Assembly (NCBI GenBank): GCA_902782595.1
Contig: CACZNW010000162.1
Location: 1-14,965, forward strand
Direction: 5' to 3'
Length of the DNA: 14,965 nt
From: an uncultured Methanobrevibacter sp.
Lineage (GTDB): Archaea > Methanobacteriota > Methanobacteria > Methanobacteriales > Methanobacteriaceae
Shown: positions 1-6,760 of the stretch, piece by piece
How positions within the stretch are numbered: the first letter of the stretch is position 1
How the letters are laid out: each line of letters begins with the position of its first letter
The notes under the pieces: generated by a model
What the model saw: the letters and a program-made list of their open reading frames with translations, nothing else
What the model was told of the DNA's origin: nothing
Databases searched by the model: none
Made by a program: the position numbers and the translations under genes

Positions 1-46
1 AACACCAGTTACATAATAAACCTACGATTTTTAAATCATCTGCCAT
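1..46 (-). CDS. mvhD: MvhD, N-terminal 15 codons only (hydrogenase/heterodisulfide reductase adaptor, delta subunit)
   Basis: The gene runs off the left edge of the window. The minus strand from base 46 reads MADDLKIVGLLCNWC, which matches the start of MvhD/VhuD, including the CNWC motif that opens the family's cysteine set. In the family, MvhD is a small [2Fe-2S] protein that carries electrons from a hydrogenase or formate dehydrogenase to HdrA of the heterodisulfide reductase complex. The ATG is supported by a strong ribosome binding site (AGAGGTGG) 4 bases upstream. It begins 11 bases after the fdhB stop codon, so the two are almost certainly co-transcribed. Only the N terminus is visible, so the remaining cysteines and any fusion to HdrA cannot be judged. 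Confidence 0.8.
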   Translation of the reverse strand, partial: MADDLKIVGLLCNWC

Positions 47-57
47 CAAACCACCTC

Positions 58-1197
58 TTATAATTCTGTTTTTTCTGGACTGTATAACGGAGGTCTGATA
101 TCATCACTTACTCCAGCTACATAACCAGTTCTATTATAGTATTTCTTCTGTAATTTGTCAAAAATTAATGAAACAGGAATGTCCATCGGACATACATCCT
201 CACATTGTCCACAGTCGCAACAACTGAAGCTCATATAGGATAATCTTACTCCCTGGAATGCTATTGGACTTGGCGGAATATTTGCTTCATCTTTAAAGTA
301 GGGTTTGTTTAATTCACAGTTTTCAAAGCACCAGCAGATTGGGCAAATATCACGACATGCGTAACAGCTAATACAGCGACTCCATTCATCCATTTCGCGG
401 ACTGTAGGATAAATTGCATCCTGATTCTTTTTAGACATTTTAATCATGATGTTTTCAACTTTTTCCCTTGCTTCAACCGCTGAGGAACTTGGATTTTTAG
501 TTTCAAGAATTCCAGCTTTTTTTGCCCCGTCGATTAATTCCTGACCTTTTTCATCGTTGATTTCTATGAATGTCCATCCATCTTCTGCACCCCAGTTTCC
601 ACAGGCAATGTTTGCTTTTCTTGGAATTTTCACATCACATCTCTGGCAGTTGTTACGGCGACCGTATCCTTCTTCTTCAAGGTCGTGGATTTTTACCGCT
701 TCTTCGGAGCCGTCTGCAAGTTCTATTATGAATTTACCTTTATCGATTTCTTCACTTACAACATCATCAGGGTCTGCTTCGTAGAACAGGTCAATCATTT
801 TTCTGCCGCTTATCGGAGATACCGTTCCCCCACAGTTTAAACCAATTAAATAAATGTTATCCTTATTGATTTTGTGTCTTGTTATCAGTTCCTGTGTTGC
901 TCTCACATCACACGGTTTGACTGTGATTGCAACTTTCTTGTCAAATAAGTATTTTTGAACAAGGTCTCCAATCATTGTTGGAGCACAATGGTAAGATCCG
1001 GCTGTTTTTAATAAATCATCAGATTCAGTGATAAATACCGGGGTTGCGTCATATACATCATCCTGAGGACTTAAAGCTAAAACTCCATCAACAATTCCTT
1101 CATCAAGCAAATATTTAAGAATACTTGTTACAGCTCCCCCACATTCACCGGCGGCGTGAATATCATCATTTTGAGATTTTGCTAAAACATAACTCAT
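58..1197 (-). CDS. fdhB: F420-dependent formate dehydrogenase beta subunit (FdhB / FrhB family)
   Basis: This 379-aa protein is a full-length member of the coenzyme F420 hydrogenase/dehydrogenase beta-subunit family. In methanogens FdhB is a cytoplasmic FAD and iron-sulfur protein that passes electrons between a partner subunit and F420. Family landmarks visible are ECGG (18-21), HCAPTMIG (70-77), VKPCD (93-97), GLNCGG (119-124), NCQRC (183-187) and ACGNWG (198-203). The C-terminal part has two ferredoxin-like clusters: C275, C278, C281, C285 (followed by C288 and C290) and C326, C329, C332, C336. ATG is preceded by GGAGA about 6 bases upstream, and 14 bases separate it from the FdhA-like gene upstream. 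mvhD follows at once, which suggests delivery of electrons to the heterodisulfide reductase. No key residue appears to be missing. It could be a paralogue of the main catabolic FdhB, since its partner here is not a normal FdhA. Confidence 0.92.
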   Translation of the reverse strand: MSYVLAKSQNDDIHAAGECGGAVTSILKYLLDEGIVDGVLALSPQDDVYDATPVFITESDDLLKTAGSYHCAPTMIGDLVQKYLFDKKVAITVKPCDVRATQELITRHKINKDNIYLIGLNCGGTVSPISGRKMIDLFYEADPDDVVSEEIDKGKFIIELADGSEEAVKIHDLEEEGYGRRNNCQRCDVKIPRKANIACGNWGAEDGWTFIEINDEKGQELIDGAKKAGILETKNPSSSAVEAREKVENIMIKMSKKNQDAIYPTVREMDEWSRCISCYACRDICPICWCFENCELNKPYFKDEANIPPSPIAFQGVRLSYMSFSCCDCGQCEDVCPMDIPVSLIFDKLQKKYYNRTGYVAGVSDDIRPPLYSPEKTEL

Positions 1198-1211
1198 TTT
1201 ATTCTCTCCAT

Positions 1212-2243
1212 TTAGTTTAATTTCTCAATTATTTCAATTTCACTTAGATTATCTGATTCAATTACCTGAGTGAAATTTTGAGTTTCCCCCATTGCATTTA
1301 CAAAAGATCCGTCCTGTTCCAGCCATGTTTTAATTGGAATAACAATATCTGAGATTTCTGTGGTATTGTTTTGGCATGCTGCCAAAGTAATGATTTTGGA
1401 TATCTTTGTAAAATCATAGTCAAATTCATCGACGATATCATCATTGAAAACTAATAAAACTTTAGTATTGTCCAATAAATCTATCATTTCTTCCTCTGAT
1501 TTTGAATCAGTGATATTGAATGCACCTTTTGTATTGGATTTACTGAATACCGGTAAAAGTTTACAGTTAACTGATTCCAGTTTATCCAAATCTTCCCGAC
1601 AGTCAACATAATTAAATACTATTACTGATGAATCATCTATTTCACCACCAAGTTTATCTAAAAACTCCTGAAGTGAAGATGTGAAAGTTTCATCCGCAAT
1701 ATTGAATGTAAGTGCATTTTCATTTTTGCTTAAAGCATATATTTTAGCGTTATTCTGTTTTGCATGCACAATTCTTCTTCCGATTAATGGATTTTCATAT
1801 AATAAGTCCCCAATTACGAAGACCTTGCTTGCACCTGCAACATCGTCATAGGAGGCAACATCACTGAAATCCTTTAAATTATCTGCATAAAATGCAATAT
1901 TGTAATTTTTAGATTCAGCAAAATTTTTTATTGCTTCAATTTCTTCCATAGTATTATTACCTGAACAAATTACAGTCACATCAGATGCATCGGCGGAGTC
2001 TAATTCCTTTGATGCATCAATTATTGCTTTTTCAATATCCACTTCAGTTTTGGATATGCTTGCTTTCTGGAATCTGTTTTGATAACAATCAATTGATTTT
2101 CTTCCATTTAAACAGTTCTTTCCTGCATTCACAGGATGTCTTTTATAAGGAAAAGTTCCTACTATTTCTCCATCATTTATAACAACATTAAGACCGCATC
2201 CCACACTGCAGAACGGACATAATGTGTGCTTAATTTCCAACAT
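1212..2243 (-). CDS. Half-length FdhA-like molybdopterin oxidoreductase family protein, catalytic region missing
   Basis: This 343-aa protein begins like formate dehydrogenase alpha: the N-terminal [4Fe-4S] motif CPFCSVGCG gives C9, C12, C16, with the fourth ligand C44 in the sequence GKNCLNG. Catalytic FdhA proteins are nearly twice as long, have a Cys or Sec active site near residue 140, and have Lys two residues after the fourth cysteine. Here that position is Asn46, and no active-site motif can be found. The C-terminal part (about 297-325, with SDIVIPIKTWLEQDGSFVNA) resembles the partition domain end seen in NuoG-like non-catalytic members. I infer a structural or electron-wiring subunit for the FdhB next door rather than an enzyme. 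The ATG at 2243 is chosen because GGTGAT lies 5-6 bases upstream; a TTG two codons earlier is also in frame. It is co-directional with its neighbours, 16 bases after the upstream gene. FwdB is less likely because the motif is FdhA-like. Confidence 0.75.
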   Translation of the reverse strand: MLEIKHTLCPFCSVGCGLNVVINDGEIVGTFPYKRHPVNAGKNCLNGRKSIDCYQNRFQKASISKTEVDIEKAIIDASKELDSADASDVTVICSGNNTMEEIEAIKNFAESKNYNIAFYADNLKDFSDVASYDDVAGASKVFVIGDLLYENPLIGRRIVHAKQNNAKIYALSKNENALTFNIADETFTSSLQEFLDKLGGEIDDSSVIVFNYVDCREDLDKLESVNCKLLPVFSKSNTKGAFNITDSKSEEEMIDLLDNTKVLLVFNDDIVDEFDYDFTKISKIITLAACQNNTTEISDIVIPIKTWLEQDGSFVNAMGETQNFTQVIESDNLSEIEIIEKLN

Positions 2244-2259
2244 ATACAATCACCAAAAA

Positions 2260-2622
2260 TTAGTTATAGAGAGTATTTGGAATATGTTCACTGCCTAAAT
2301 TAGAATATTCATTCTCTGATAAAATATGAACAGATTCGCGAGTTATAGAAATCATATCCATTAGAACATTACATGCATGATAAAAGACTACCTGAGAAAC
2401 TTCCTCTTGGACGAATTCCTCAAATATGTCTAATTTTACAATCCCTTCAACTTTGAAGTTCAGACTGAAATTTTGACATGACTTTAGGACAATGTTAAAA
2501 TTTACTTCATCCTGATCTGTGATGGTATATTCAACAAACCAGTCGACATCCAAATTCAAGCTGGTATTTTTGGGATTTGTGTCATCTCTAATCAATCCAA
2601 TTTTTTGCATATAAATTTCCAT
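2260..2622 (-). CDS. Small hypothetical protein, possibly SecB-like fold, first gene of the FdhB/MvhD operon
   Basis: This is a 120-aa soluble protein with no signal peptide or membrane segment. Residues about 22-66 look like alternating beta strands (LNLDVDWFVEYTI, NFNIVLKSC, FSLNFKVEGIVKL), followed by a helix (about 72-98) and an acidic or polar tail. This order, with VEGIVKL leading into a long helix, recalls SecB-type chaperones, but the match is by eye and weak. It has three cysteines at most and no metal motif. The ATG at 2622 is preferred over an in-frame GTG five codons upstream because GGGGAG lies 5 bases before it. It heads the operon and ends 16 bases before the FdhA-like gene, so a role in assembly or export control of that module is conceivable but not shown. 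Confidence 0.6.
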   Translation of the reverse strand: MEIYMQKIGLIRDDTNPKNTSLNLDVDWFVEYTITDQDEVNFNIVLKSCQNFSLNFKVEGIVKLDIFEEFVQEEVSQVVFYHACNVLMDMISITRESVHILSENEYSNLGSEHIPNTLYN

Positions 2623-2666
2623 CAATACTCCCCACACTAGTTAATAACAATTCAGTTAAATTATTA

Positions 2667-2699
2667 AATTAGACATCTAATTAAATAATCTAGATTATT
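2667..2699. promoter_or_regulatory. Two tandem palindromes at the fdh-like operon start site, possible operator
   Basis: Bases 2684-2699 read AATAATCTAGATTATT, a perfect 16-bp palindrome. Immediately beside it, 2667-2682 reads AATTAGACATCTAATT, with 7-bp arms around CA. Both lie at or just past the predicted transcription start, where a repressor would block the promoter. The region is AT-rich, so chance palindromes are easier to find than usual; no regulator is identified. Confidence 0.4.
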
Positions 2700-2714
2700 G
2701 TTAAGAGTAATAAA

Positions 2715-2722
2715 CATATAAA
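2715..2722 (-). promoter_or_regulatory. Predicted TATA box of the fdh-like operon
   Basis: The minus strand reads CATTTATATG with the core TTTATATG, a good archaeal TATA box. Transcription would start about 25 bases on, near 2693, leaving a leader of about 70 bases before the ATG at 2622. The predicted start coincides with a 16-bp palindrome. Confidence 0.5.
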
Positions 2723-2724
2723 TG

Positions 2725-3148
2725 TTTTTAAAGTATTAACTTTAATATTTGAGATTTAATCTTAAAATAAAACCTTTAAAAGTGTTTAATTTTTTTTAAA
2801 AAAAATGATGTGTCAGTAAATTAGATTTAACAAAACAATTTTAATTTAATGAAACAAAGTAATAATTCATAAAAAATTATGAAATTAAATATTAAAAAGC
2901 CAGATAGATAACAGAGAAAATTAATAAAGTTAAATTAGAAAATATGGTTAAATAATTGTAAATATTGAATAAATCATCATAAAAATAAAAATCAGCAAAA
3001 ATATTGAAATTTTGATTGGAATAAAATAGTAATACTTTTTTAAAAATTATTACTACTTGAAGACATAAAAAATTATAAAAAAGTATTACCAAAAGTAATA
3101 CAACACTAAAAATCAAACTCCCAAAATCCCTTCAACCTTCATGCCAAA
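2725..3148. other. AT-rich intergenic spacer with inverted repeats, no convincing gene
   Basis: This stretch lies between the end of the TPR gene and the promoter of the fdh-like operon. It is very AT-rich. A minus-strand reading frame (3116-2892, 74 codons, almost all Phe, Leu, Ile, Tyr, Asn) starts only at TTG, has its GGGAG just 1-2 bases from that codon, and is probably compositional. Two inverted repeats are visible: TTCATAA / TTATGAA at 2866-2883, and a perfect 13-bp pair at 3029-3041 and 3077-3089. No tRNA or other RNA gene was recognised. Confidence 0.6.
3029..3089. repeat. 13-bp inverted repeat with 35-base spacer
   Basis: The left arm GTAATACTTTTTT (3029-3041) is the exact reverse complement of the right arm AAAAAAGTATTAC (3077-3089). 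AGTAATAC of the left arm recurs as a direct copy at 3094-3101. It lies 60-120 bases past the TPR stop codon, so it could act in termination or be a remnant of a small element. The run of A/T makes part of the match cheap, though the GTAATAC part is not homopolymeric. Confidence 0.5.
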
Positions 3149-4156
3149 TTAGTGATATCCCAAATATCTAAGGATTACATATAAAATCAGTACGACAGCC
3201 AATAATATTGCAGAAGTTTTCAGAGATAAGAATCTGGATTTGCCGAATTCCTCATCTTTAACTTCCCCTTTTTTGAGTATCCTCTCTTTTTCGAATGAAC
3301 ATTTCTGATATATTGCTTCAAGATCTTTTGGAAGTCTTCCGTATGGATTCAACATGTTAATTGTTTTATTTAAAAATTTCACCGCTTCCGCATCATTTCC
3401 CATATTTACACAGCAGAATGCCGCCTTGTAGTTGAAGTTTGTTTTTAACTCCAAATCCACTTCAGCCTTATTTTCATTTCCAATGCAAATCAGGTAATTT
3501 TTTAGGGCATCATGATAGTTTCCAAGTTCATATAGTGCATCTGCCTTTGCATTGAATCCTGCTAGAGTATTTTCGTTTTGAAGTGATTTATTTAGATATT
3601 CAAGTGCTTCAGTATTTTTACCGGTTTTTTGAAGCATCTGCCCCTTGTAGAGATCGGATTCATTATCCGGACCGTATTGACTTTCATACTGGTTGAGATA
3701 TCTCAATGCATCATCATGTCTTTTGGCTCTGATTAAGAGTTTAATTTTGCTCATTAGAACTTCTTTTTTTGTGATGCGGGGTTTTTCGATTTTCGAATAA
3801 TCATCATAGTTTTTTAAAGCTTCATCGATGCATGTCAGCGCTTCATCATGATTTCCCTTGTTGGATTTTGACAGTGCCTTGTCACATAGCACGTTTATTG
3901 AATGGGGCTGCTGAGTTAGGTACTGGTCAAAGTATTTCTCACCATAGTCTCCGGCATCATGTGATTCATCATAGTACTGGAAGTACGCTCCTTTTTCTTC
4001 AACTGCAGGCAGGTAGTTATCTTCGATTAATAAGTCCAGAATCATGAGGTAATTATCTATATCATCTTTTACATGCCTTTTTCTTGCCAGTTTCAGAGCT
4101 TCTTCAGGATTGCTGTCGGCAATGTATTTTTTTGCGGTTTCGGCAATTTTATTCAT
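3149..4156 (-). CDS. Tail-anchored TPR repeat protein, divergent from the iron operon
   Basis: This 335-aa protein consists mainly of tetratricopeptide repeats. Clear units are seen at about 86-118 (DKALSKSNKGNHDEALTCIDEAL), 134-160, 167-194 (KGQMLQKTGKNTEALEYLNKSL), 200-228 (AKADALYELGNYHDALKNYLICI) and 242-268. A basic linker is followed by one hydrophobic segment (about 314-331) and only four further residues, which makes it a C-terminally anchored protein with its TPR domain facing the cytoplasm. TPR domains bind partner proteins; no enzyme motif is present. The ATG has AGGATGAT just upstream. It shares a 233-bp divergent intergenic region with feoB, and a DtxR-like box abuts its own predicted TATA box, so it is likely iron-regulated together with the feo operon. 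A scaffold role at an iron-handling membrane is a guess. Confidence 0.85.
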   Translation of the reverse strand: MNKIAETAKKYIADSNPEEALKLARKRHVKDDIDNYLMILDLLIEDNYLPAVEEKGAYFQYYDESHDAGDYGEKYFDQYLTQQPHSINVLCDKALSKSNKGNHDEALTCIDEALKNYDDYSKIEKPRITKKEVLMSKIKLLIRAKRHDDALRYLNQYESQYGPDNESDLYKGQMLQKTGKNTEALEYLNKSLQNENTLAGFNAKADALYELGNYHDALKNYLICIGNENKAEVDLELKTNFNYKAAFCCVNMGNDAEAVKFLNKTINMLNPYGRLPKDLEAIYQKCSFEKERILKKGEVKDEEFGKSRFLSLKTSAILLAVVLILYVILRYLGYH

Positions 4157-4214
4157 ATAATCATCCTAGGAAAAAATAATTTTCTGTTTTTGTTTATATT
4201 ATTGGCAATTTTCA

Positions 4215-4222
4215 AATATAAA
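4215..4222 (-). promoter_or_regulatory. Predicted TATA box of the TPR gene
   Basis: The minus strand reads TTTATATT, preceded by AAAATA. Transcription would begin near 4193, giving a leader of about 37 bases to the ATG at 4156. DtxR-like box 1 (4225-4240) lies directly upstream, over the expected BRE position. Confidence 0.45.
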
Positions 4223-4224
4223 TA

Positions 4225-4240
4225 TTTTGGTAAACCTAAA
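4225..4240. promoter_or_regulatory. DtxR/IdeR-like box 1, between the TPR and feoB TATA boxes
   Basis: TTTTGGTAAACCTAAA differs at one base from the symmetric TTTAGGTAAACCTAAA found intact at 12768. DtxR-family repressors (IdeR, DtxR, MntR) bind Fe(II) or Mn(II) and recognise TTAGG...CCTAA dyads of this form. It lies beside both divergent TATA boxes, so a bound repressor would cover both promoters. Confidence 0.65.
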
Positions 4241-4241
4241 C

Positions 4242-4249
4242 TTTAAATA
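4242..4249 (+). promoter_or_regulatory. Predicted TATA box of feoB
   Basis: TTTAAATA preceded by a purine/C-rich ACCTAAAC segment forms a BRE/TATA pair. The start of transcription is expected near 4272, inside DtxR-like box 2, leaving a leader of about 118 bases before feoB. Confidence 0.5.
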
Positions 4250-4271
4250 CTATAAAAACTAATTGATAAAT

Positions 4272-4293
4272 AAGTTTAGGTGAGCCTAAACTT
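4272..4293. promoter_or_regulatory. DtxR/IdeR-like box 2 at the feoB transcription start
   Basis: The core TTTAGGTGAGCCTAAA (4275-4290) extends to 9-bp perfect arms (AAGTTTAGG / CCTAAACTT) around TGAG. This is close to the classic DtxR/IdeR half-sites. Its centre is exactly 50 bp from that of box 1, and it overlaps the predicted start site, the usual place for Fe(II)-dependent repression of feo genes. Confidence 0.75.
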
Positions 4294-4389
4294 TTTATGG
4301 TTCAAAAACTTAAACTGAAAAATATTTGAATAATACAAAAAAGGGGTATTATATCATAAAAACTAAATAAAAAAAGGGAGAAAAGGTTA

Positions 4390-6450
4390 ATGACAAAGTT
4401 AATTGTAGGATTAGCAGGAAATCCCAATGTAGGGAAAACCACCGTCTTCAACCAATTAACAGGGATGCGCCAGCATGTAGGAAACTGGCCAGGAAAAACT
4501 GTCGAAAAGGCAGAAGGCCATTTTAAACACGGCGAATACGAATACGAAGTTGTAGATTTGCCCGGAAACTATGCATTAAGTGCGCATTCGATGGAAGAGA
4601 TTGTATCAAGAGATTTCATTGTAGATGAAAACTCCGATGTCATCGTTAATGTTGTGGATGCAGCTAATCTTGAACGTAATTTATACCTAACAGTACAGAT
4701 GATGGAACTGGGTGCCAACATGGTAATGGCACTTAACATGAACGATTTTGCAAAGAAAAAGGAACACCATATCAATATCGACCTGATGAGCGAACTTCTC
4801 GGATTTCCAGTAATTGAAATCAATGCAAAAACCAAAGACGGATTCGAGGAACTGCTGACAACAGTCGAAAAACAATCCAAAAAACCTATAGATTCAAGTA
4901 AAAAATTATCATACAGCAATGATATAAAAGGACACCTATCCGAAATCCAGGAAGTCATTGAAAAAGATAAAAACCTACTTGACATTCCATCAGTTTGGAC
5001 TGCAGTTAAATTATTGGAAAAAGACACAATAGTAATAGAAAAAGTTCAAAAGTCAGAATACGGATCTGAAATACTGGTTAAAGTAGATAAAGTAAGTAAA
5101 CATTTACATGATGTTTATAAAGAAGGACCTGAAGAGGTTATCGCAAATGCAAGATATGCATTTATCGACGGCTTAACAGCCGAAGCGGTTAAAAAACCGG
5201 CAGTTGAAAAAGAAACCACAACCGACAAAATAGATAAAATCGTCACAAACAGAATCCTTGCACCTATTATTTTCGTGATTGTTATATTCCTGTTATTCCA
5301 TTTAACATTCACAATATCAGCACCATTCTGTGATGCAATAGACGGATTTTTCGGCTGGCTGGGTCCATATATAGCGGAAAATATTGGAAATGAAGTTTTA
5401 GGATCATTCATCTCCGACGGACTTATCGGAGGTGTGGGAGGAGTACTGGTATTTTTACCGCAAATCATTGTACTGTTCCTCCTATTAAGTATCCTTGAAG
5501 ACAGCGGATATCTTGCAAGAGCCGCTTTCACATTAGACATTATTATGCATAAAATCGTCGGACTACATGGTAAAGCGTTCATTCCAATGATTTTAGGATT
5601 TGGATGTGGAGTGCCTGCAATTATGGCAACCAGAACCATGGAAAATGAATCTGACCGTCTGCTGGCCATGATGCTTATACCATTCATGTCATGTAGTGCA
5701 AGAATGCCTATTTATTTAATGATTACATCAGTATTTTTCACTGCAATACCCGTATTTTCCATCGGACCATTCGTTTTAACCCAGGAATCACTTGTTGTAA
5801 CATGCATGTACCTTTTAGGTATTGTTGTAGCACTTATTGTTGCAGCCATCCTTAAAAGAACAATGTTTAAAGGAATGTCAGCACCATTCGTAATGGAACT
5901 TCCAACATATAAAATTCCATCCGTAAAGGGTGTCCTGTTACACACATGGGAAAAAACAAAAGGATTTTTGAAAAAAGCGGGAACAATCATTCTTATAGCA
6001 ACAATCGTTATCTGGATTTTAAGCAGTGTTCCGTTCGGTGTTGAATACGCATCCGCCGACAGTGCACTCGGTATGATCGGTACAGCTGTTGCACCAATAT
6101 TTGCCCCACTTGGTTTCGGAGAATGGCAGGCAGGTATTGCAATTGTCACAGGACTGGTTGCAAAAGAAGTTGTTGTATCCACTTTAGGAACGCTGGCGGG
6201 CATTGAGGATGTTGAAGGTGATACGGATGCAATGGATGCTATGGTTGCAAGTTTATTTACTCCACTATCTGCAATTTCATTCATGGCATTTACATTATTA
6301 TATATTCCTTGTTTTGCTGCAATCGGAGCAATCAAACAGGAAACAAACGGTTTCAAATGGCCACTGATAATGTCCGGTATTACACTGGTTACAGCATATA
6401 TCGTATCATTTATAATCTACAATGTCGGATTGCTGGCAGGATTCGGATGA
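4390..6450 (+). CDS. feoB: Ferrous iron transporter FeoB (GTPase-permease)
   Basis: FeoB imports Fe(II) across the cytoplasmic membrane using an N-terminal cytosolic G-protein domain. All G motifs are present: G1 GNPNVGKTT (10-18), G2 around T37, G3 DLPGN (56-60), G4 NMND (116-119) and G5 INAKT (144-148). A helical GDI-like domain (about 170-275) leads to a membrane domain of some eight hydrophobic segments from residue 288 to the end. The two Gate regions carry the conserved cysteines C406 in GFGCGVPA and C435 in PFMSCSARMP. At 686 aa it is of normal length. ATG follows AAAGGGAGAAAAGG. It is the first gene of the operon and is preceded by two DtxR-like boxes, which suggests repression when iron is plentiful. 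Here feoB precedes feoA, the reverse of the common bacterial order. Confidence 0.97.
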   Translation: MTKLIVGLAGNPNVGKTTVFNQLTGMRQHVGNWPGKTVEKAEGHFKHGEYEYEVVDLPGNYALSAHSMEEIVSRDFIVDENSDVIVNVVDAANLERNLYLTVQMMELGANMVMALNMNDFAKKKEHHINIDLMSELLGFPVIEINAKTKDGFEELLTTVEKQSKKPIDSSKKLSYSNDIKGHLSEIQEVIEKDKNLLDIPSVWTAVKLLEKDTIVIEKVQKSEYGSEILVKVDKVSKHLHDVYKEGPEEVIANARYAFIDGLTAEAVKKPAVEKETTTDKIDKIVTNRILAPIIFVIVIFLLFHLTFTISAPFCDAIDGFFGWLGPYIAENIGNEVLGSFISDGLIGGVGGVLVFLPQIIVLFLLLSILEDSGYLARAAFTLDIIMHKIVGLHGKAFIPMILGFGCGVPAIMATRTMENESDRLLAMMLIPFMSCSARMPIYLMITSVFFTAIPVFSIGPFVLTQESLVVTCMYLLGIVVALIVAAILKRTMFKGMSAPFVMELPTYKIPSVKGVLLHTWEKTKGFLKKAGTIILIATIVIWILSSVPFGVEYASADSALGMIGTAVAPIFAPLGFGEWQAGIAIVTGLVAKEVVVSTLGTLAGIEDVEGDTDAMDAMVASLFTPLSAISFMAFTLLYIPCFAAIGAIKQETNGFKWPLIMSGITLVTAYIVSFIIYNVGLLAGFG

Positions 6451-6461
6451 AAATTCCAAAT

Positions 6462-6502
6462 ATGATGATTAGACATTTCTAATTATCATTTTTAATTTTT
6501 TT
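6462..6502 (+). terminator. Hairpin plus T-run between feoB and feoA (terminator or attenuator)
   Basis: A 12-bp stem with one G-U pair (arms 6462-6473 and 6478-6489, loop CATT) begins 12 bases after the feoB stop and is followed by two T-runs. In archaea a T-rich tract alone can end transcription. The hairpin may also protect the 3' end of feoB mRNA or reduce expression of the downstream genes. Confidence 0.5.
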
Positions 6503-6516
6503 AAAAGGTGATGAAA

Positions 6517-6747
6517 ATGACAAAAACTTTAAATAATGTACAACCCGGTGAAACAGTAACCCTGGTAAAATACCATGATACTGGAGACGTGGGTTTGAGA
6601 AGACACTTATTGGGAATGGGTTTTGTTAAAGGAGCAGAAATTACCATTAAAAAAGTTGCCACTTTAGGAGACCCAATTGAAATGACAATAAAAGGATATG
6701 ACGTTTGCCTTCGAAAGGAAGAAGCCAAACATATTGAAGTAGACTGA
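6517..6747 (+). CDS. feoA: FeoA, SH3-like ferrous iron transport partner
   Basis: This 76-aa protein is FeoA, the small cytosolic SH3-like partner needed for FeoB function. Family features are the opening LNNVQPGETVTLVKY, then LRRHLLGMGFVKGAEITIKK, the PIEMTIKGYDVCLRKEEAKHI core, and an acidic end. The ATG at 6517 is chosen because AGGTGAT lies 4 bases upstream; GTG 6508 and ATG 6511 are in frame but overlap that site. It follows feoB after a hairpin and precedes the Cys-rich gene by 13 bases. Confidence 0.94.
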   Translation: MTKTLNNVQPGETVTLVKYHDTGDVGLRRHLLGMGFVKGAEITIKKVATLGDPIEMTIKGYDVCLRKEEAKHIEVD

Positions 6748-6760
6748 TGGTGTTATAATT

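Noticed and set aside
2892..3116. 74-codon minus-strand frame rich in Phe, Leu, Ile and Tyr, looking like a small membrane protein
   Set aside because: It has only a TTG start with GGGAG too close to it, no ATG, and a composition expected from T-rich DNA; it also spans the inverted repeat.
4569..6356. Three long minus-strand frames opposite feoB (152, 190 and 214 codons)
   Set aside because: They are antisense to a fully recognisable FeoB, with Ser/Thr/Ile-rich translations that show no domain and no ribosome sites.
2667..6489. Similar ATTAGACAT...CTAAT dyads at 2668-2681 and 6468-6483 as one shared regulatory element
   Set aside because: The first lies at a promoter and the second is the tip of a terminator-like hairpin, and the shared bases are few in AT-rich DNA; treated as coincidence.
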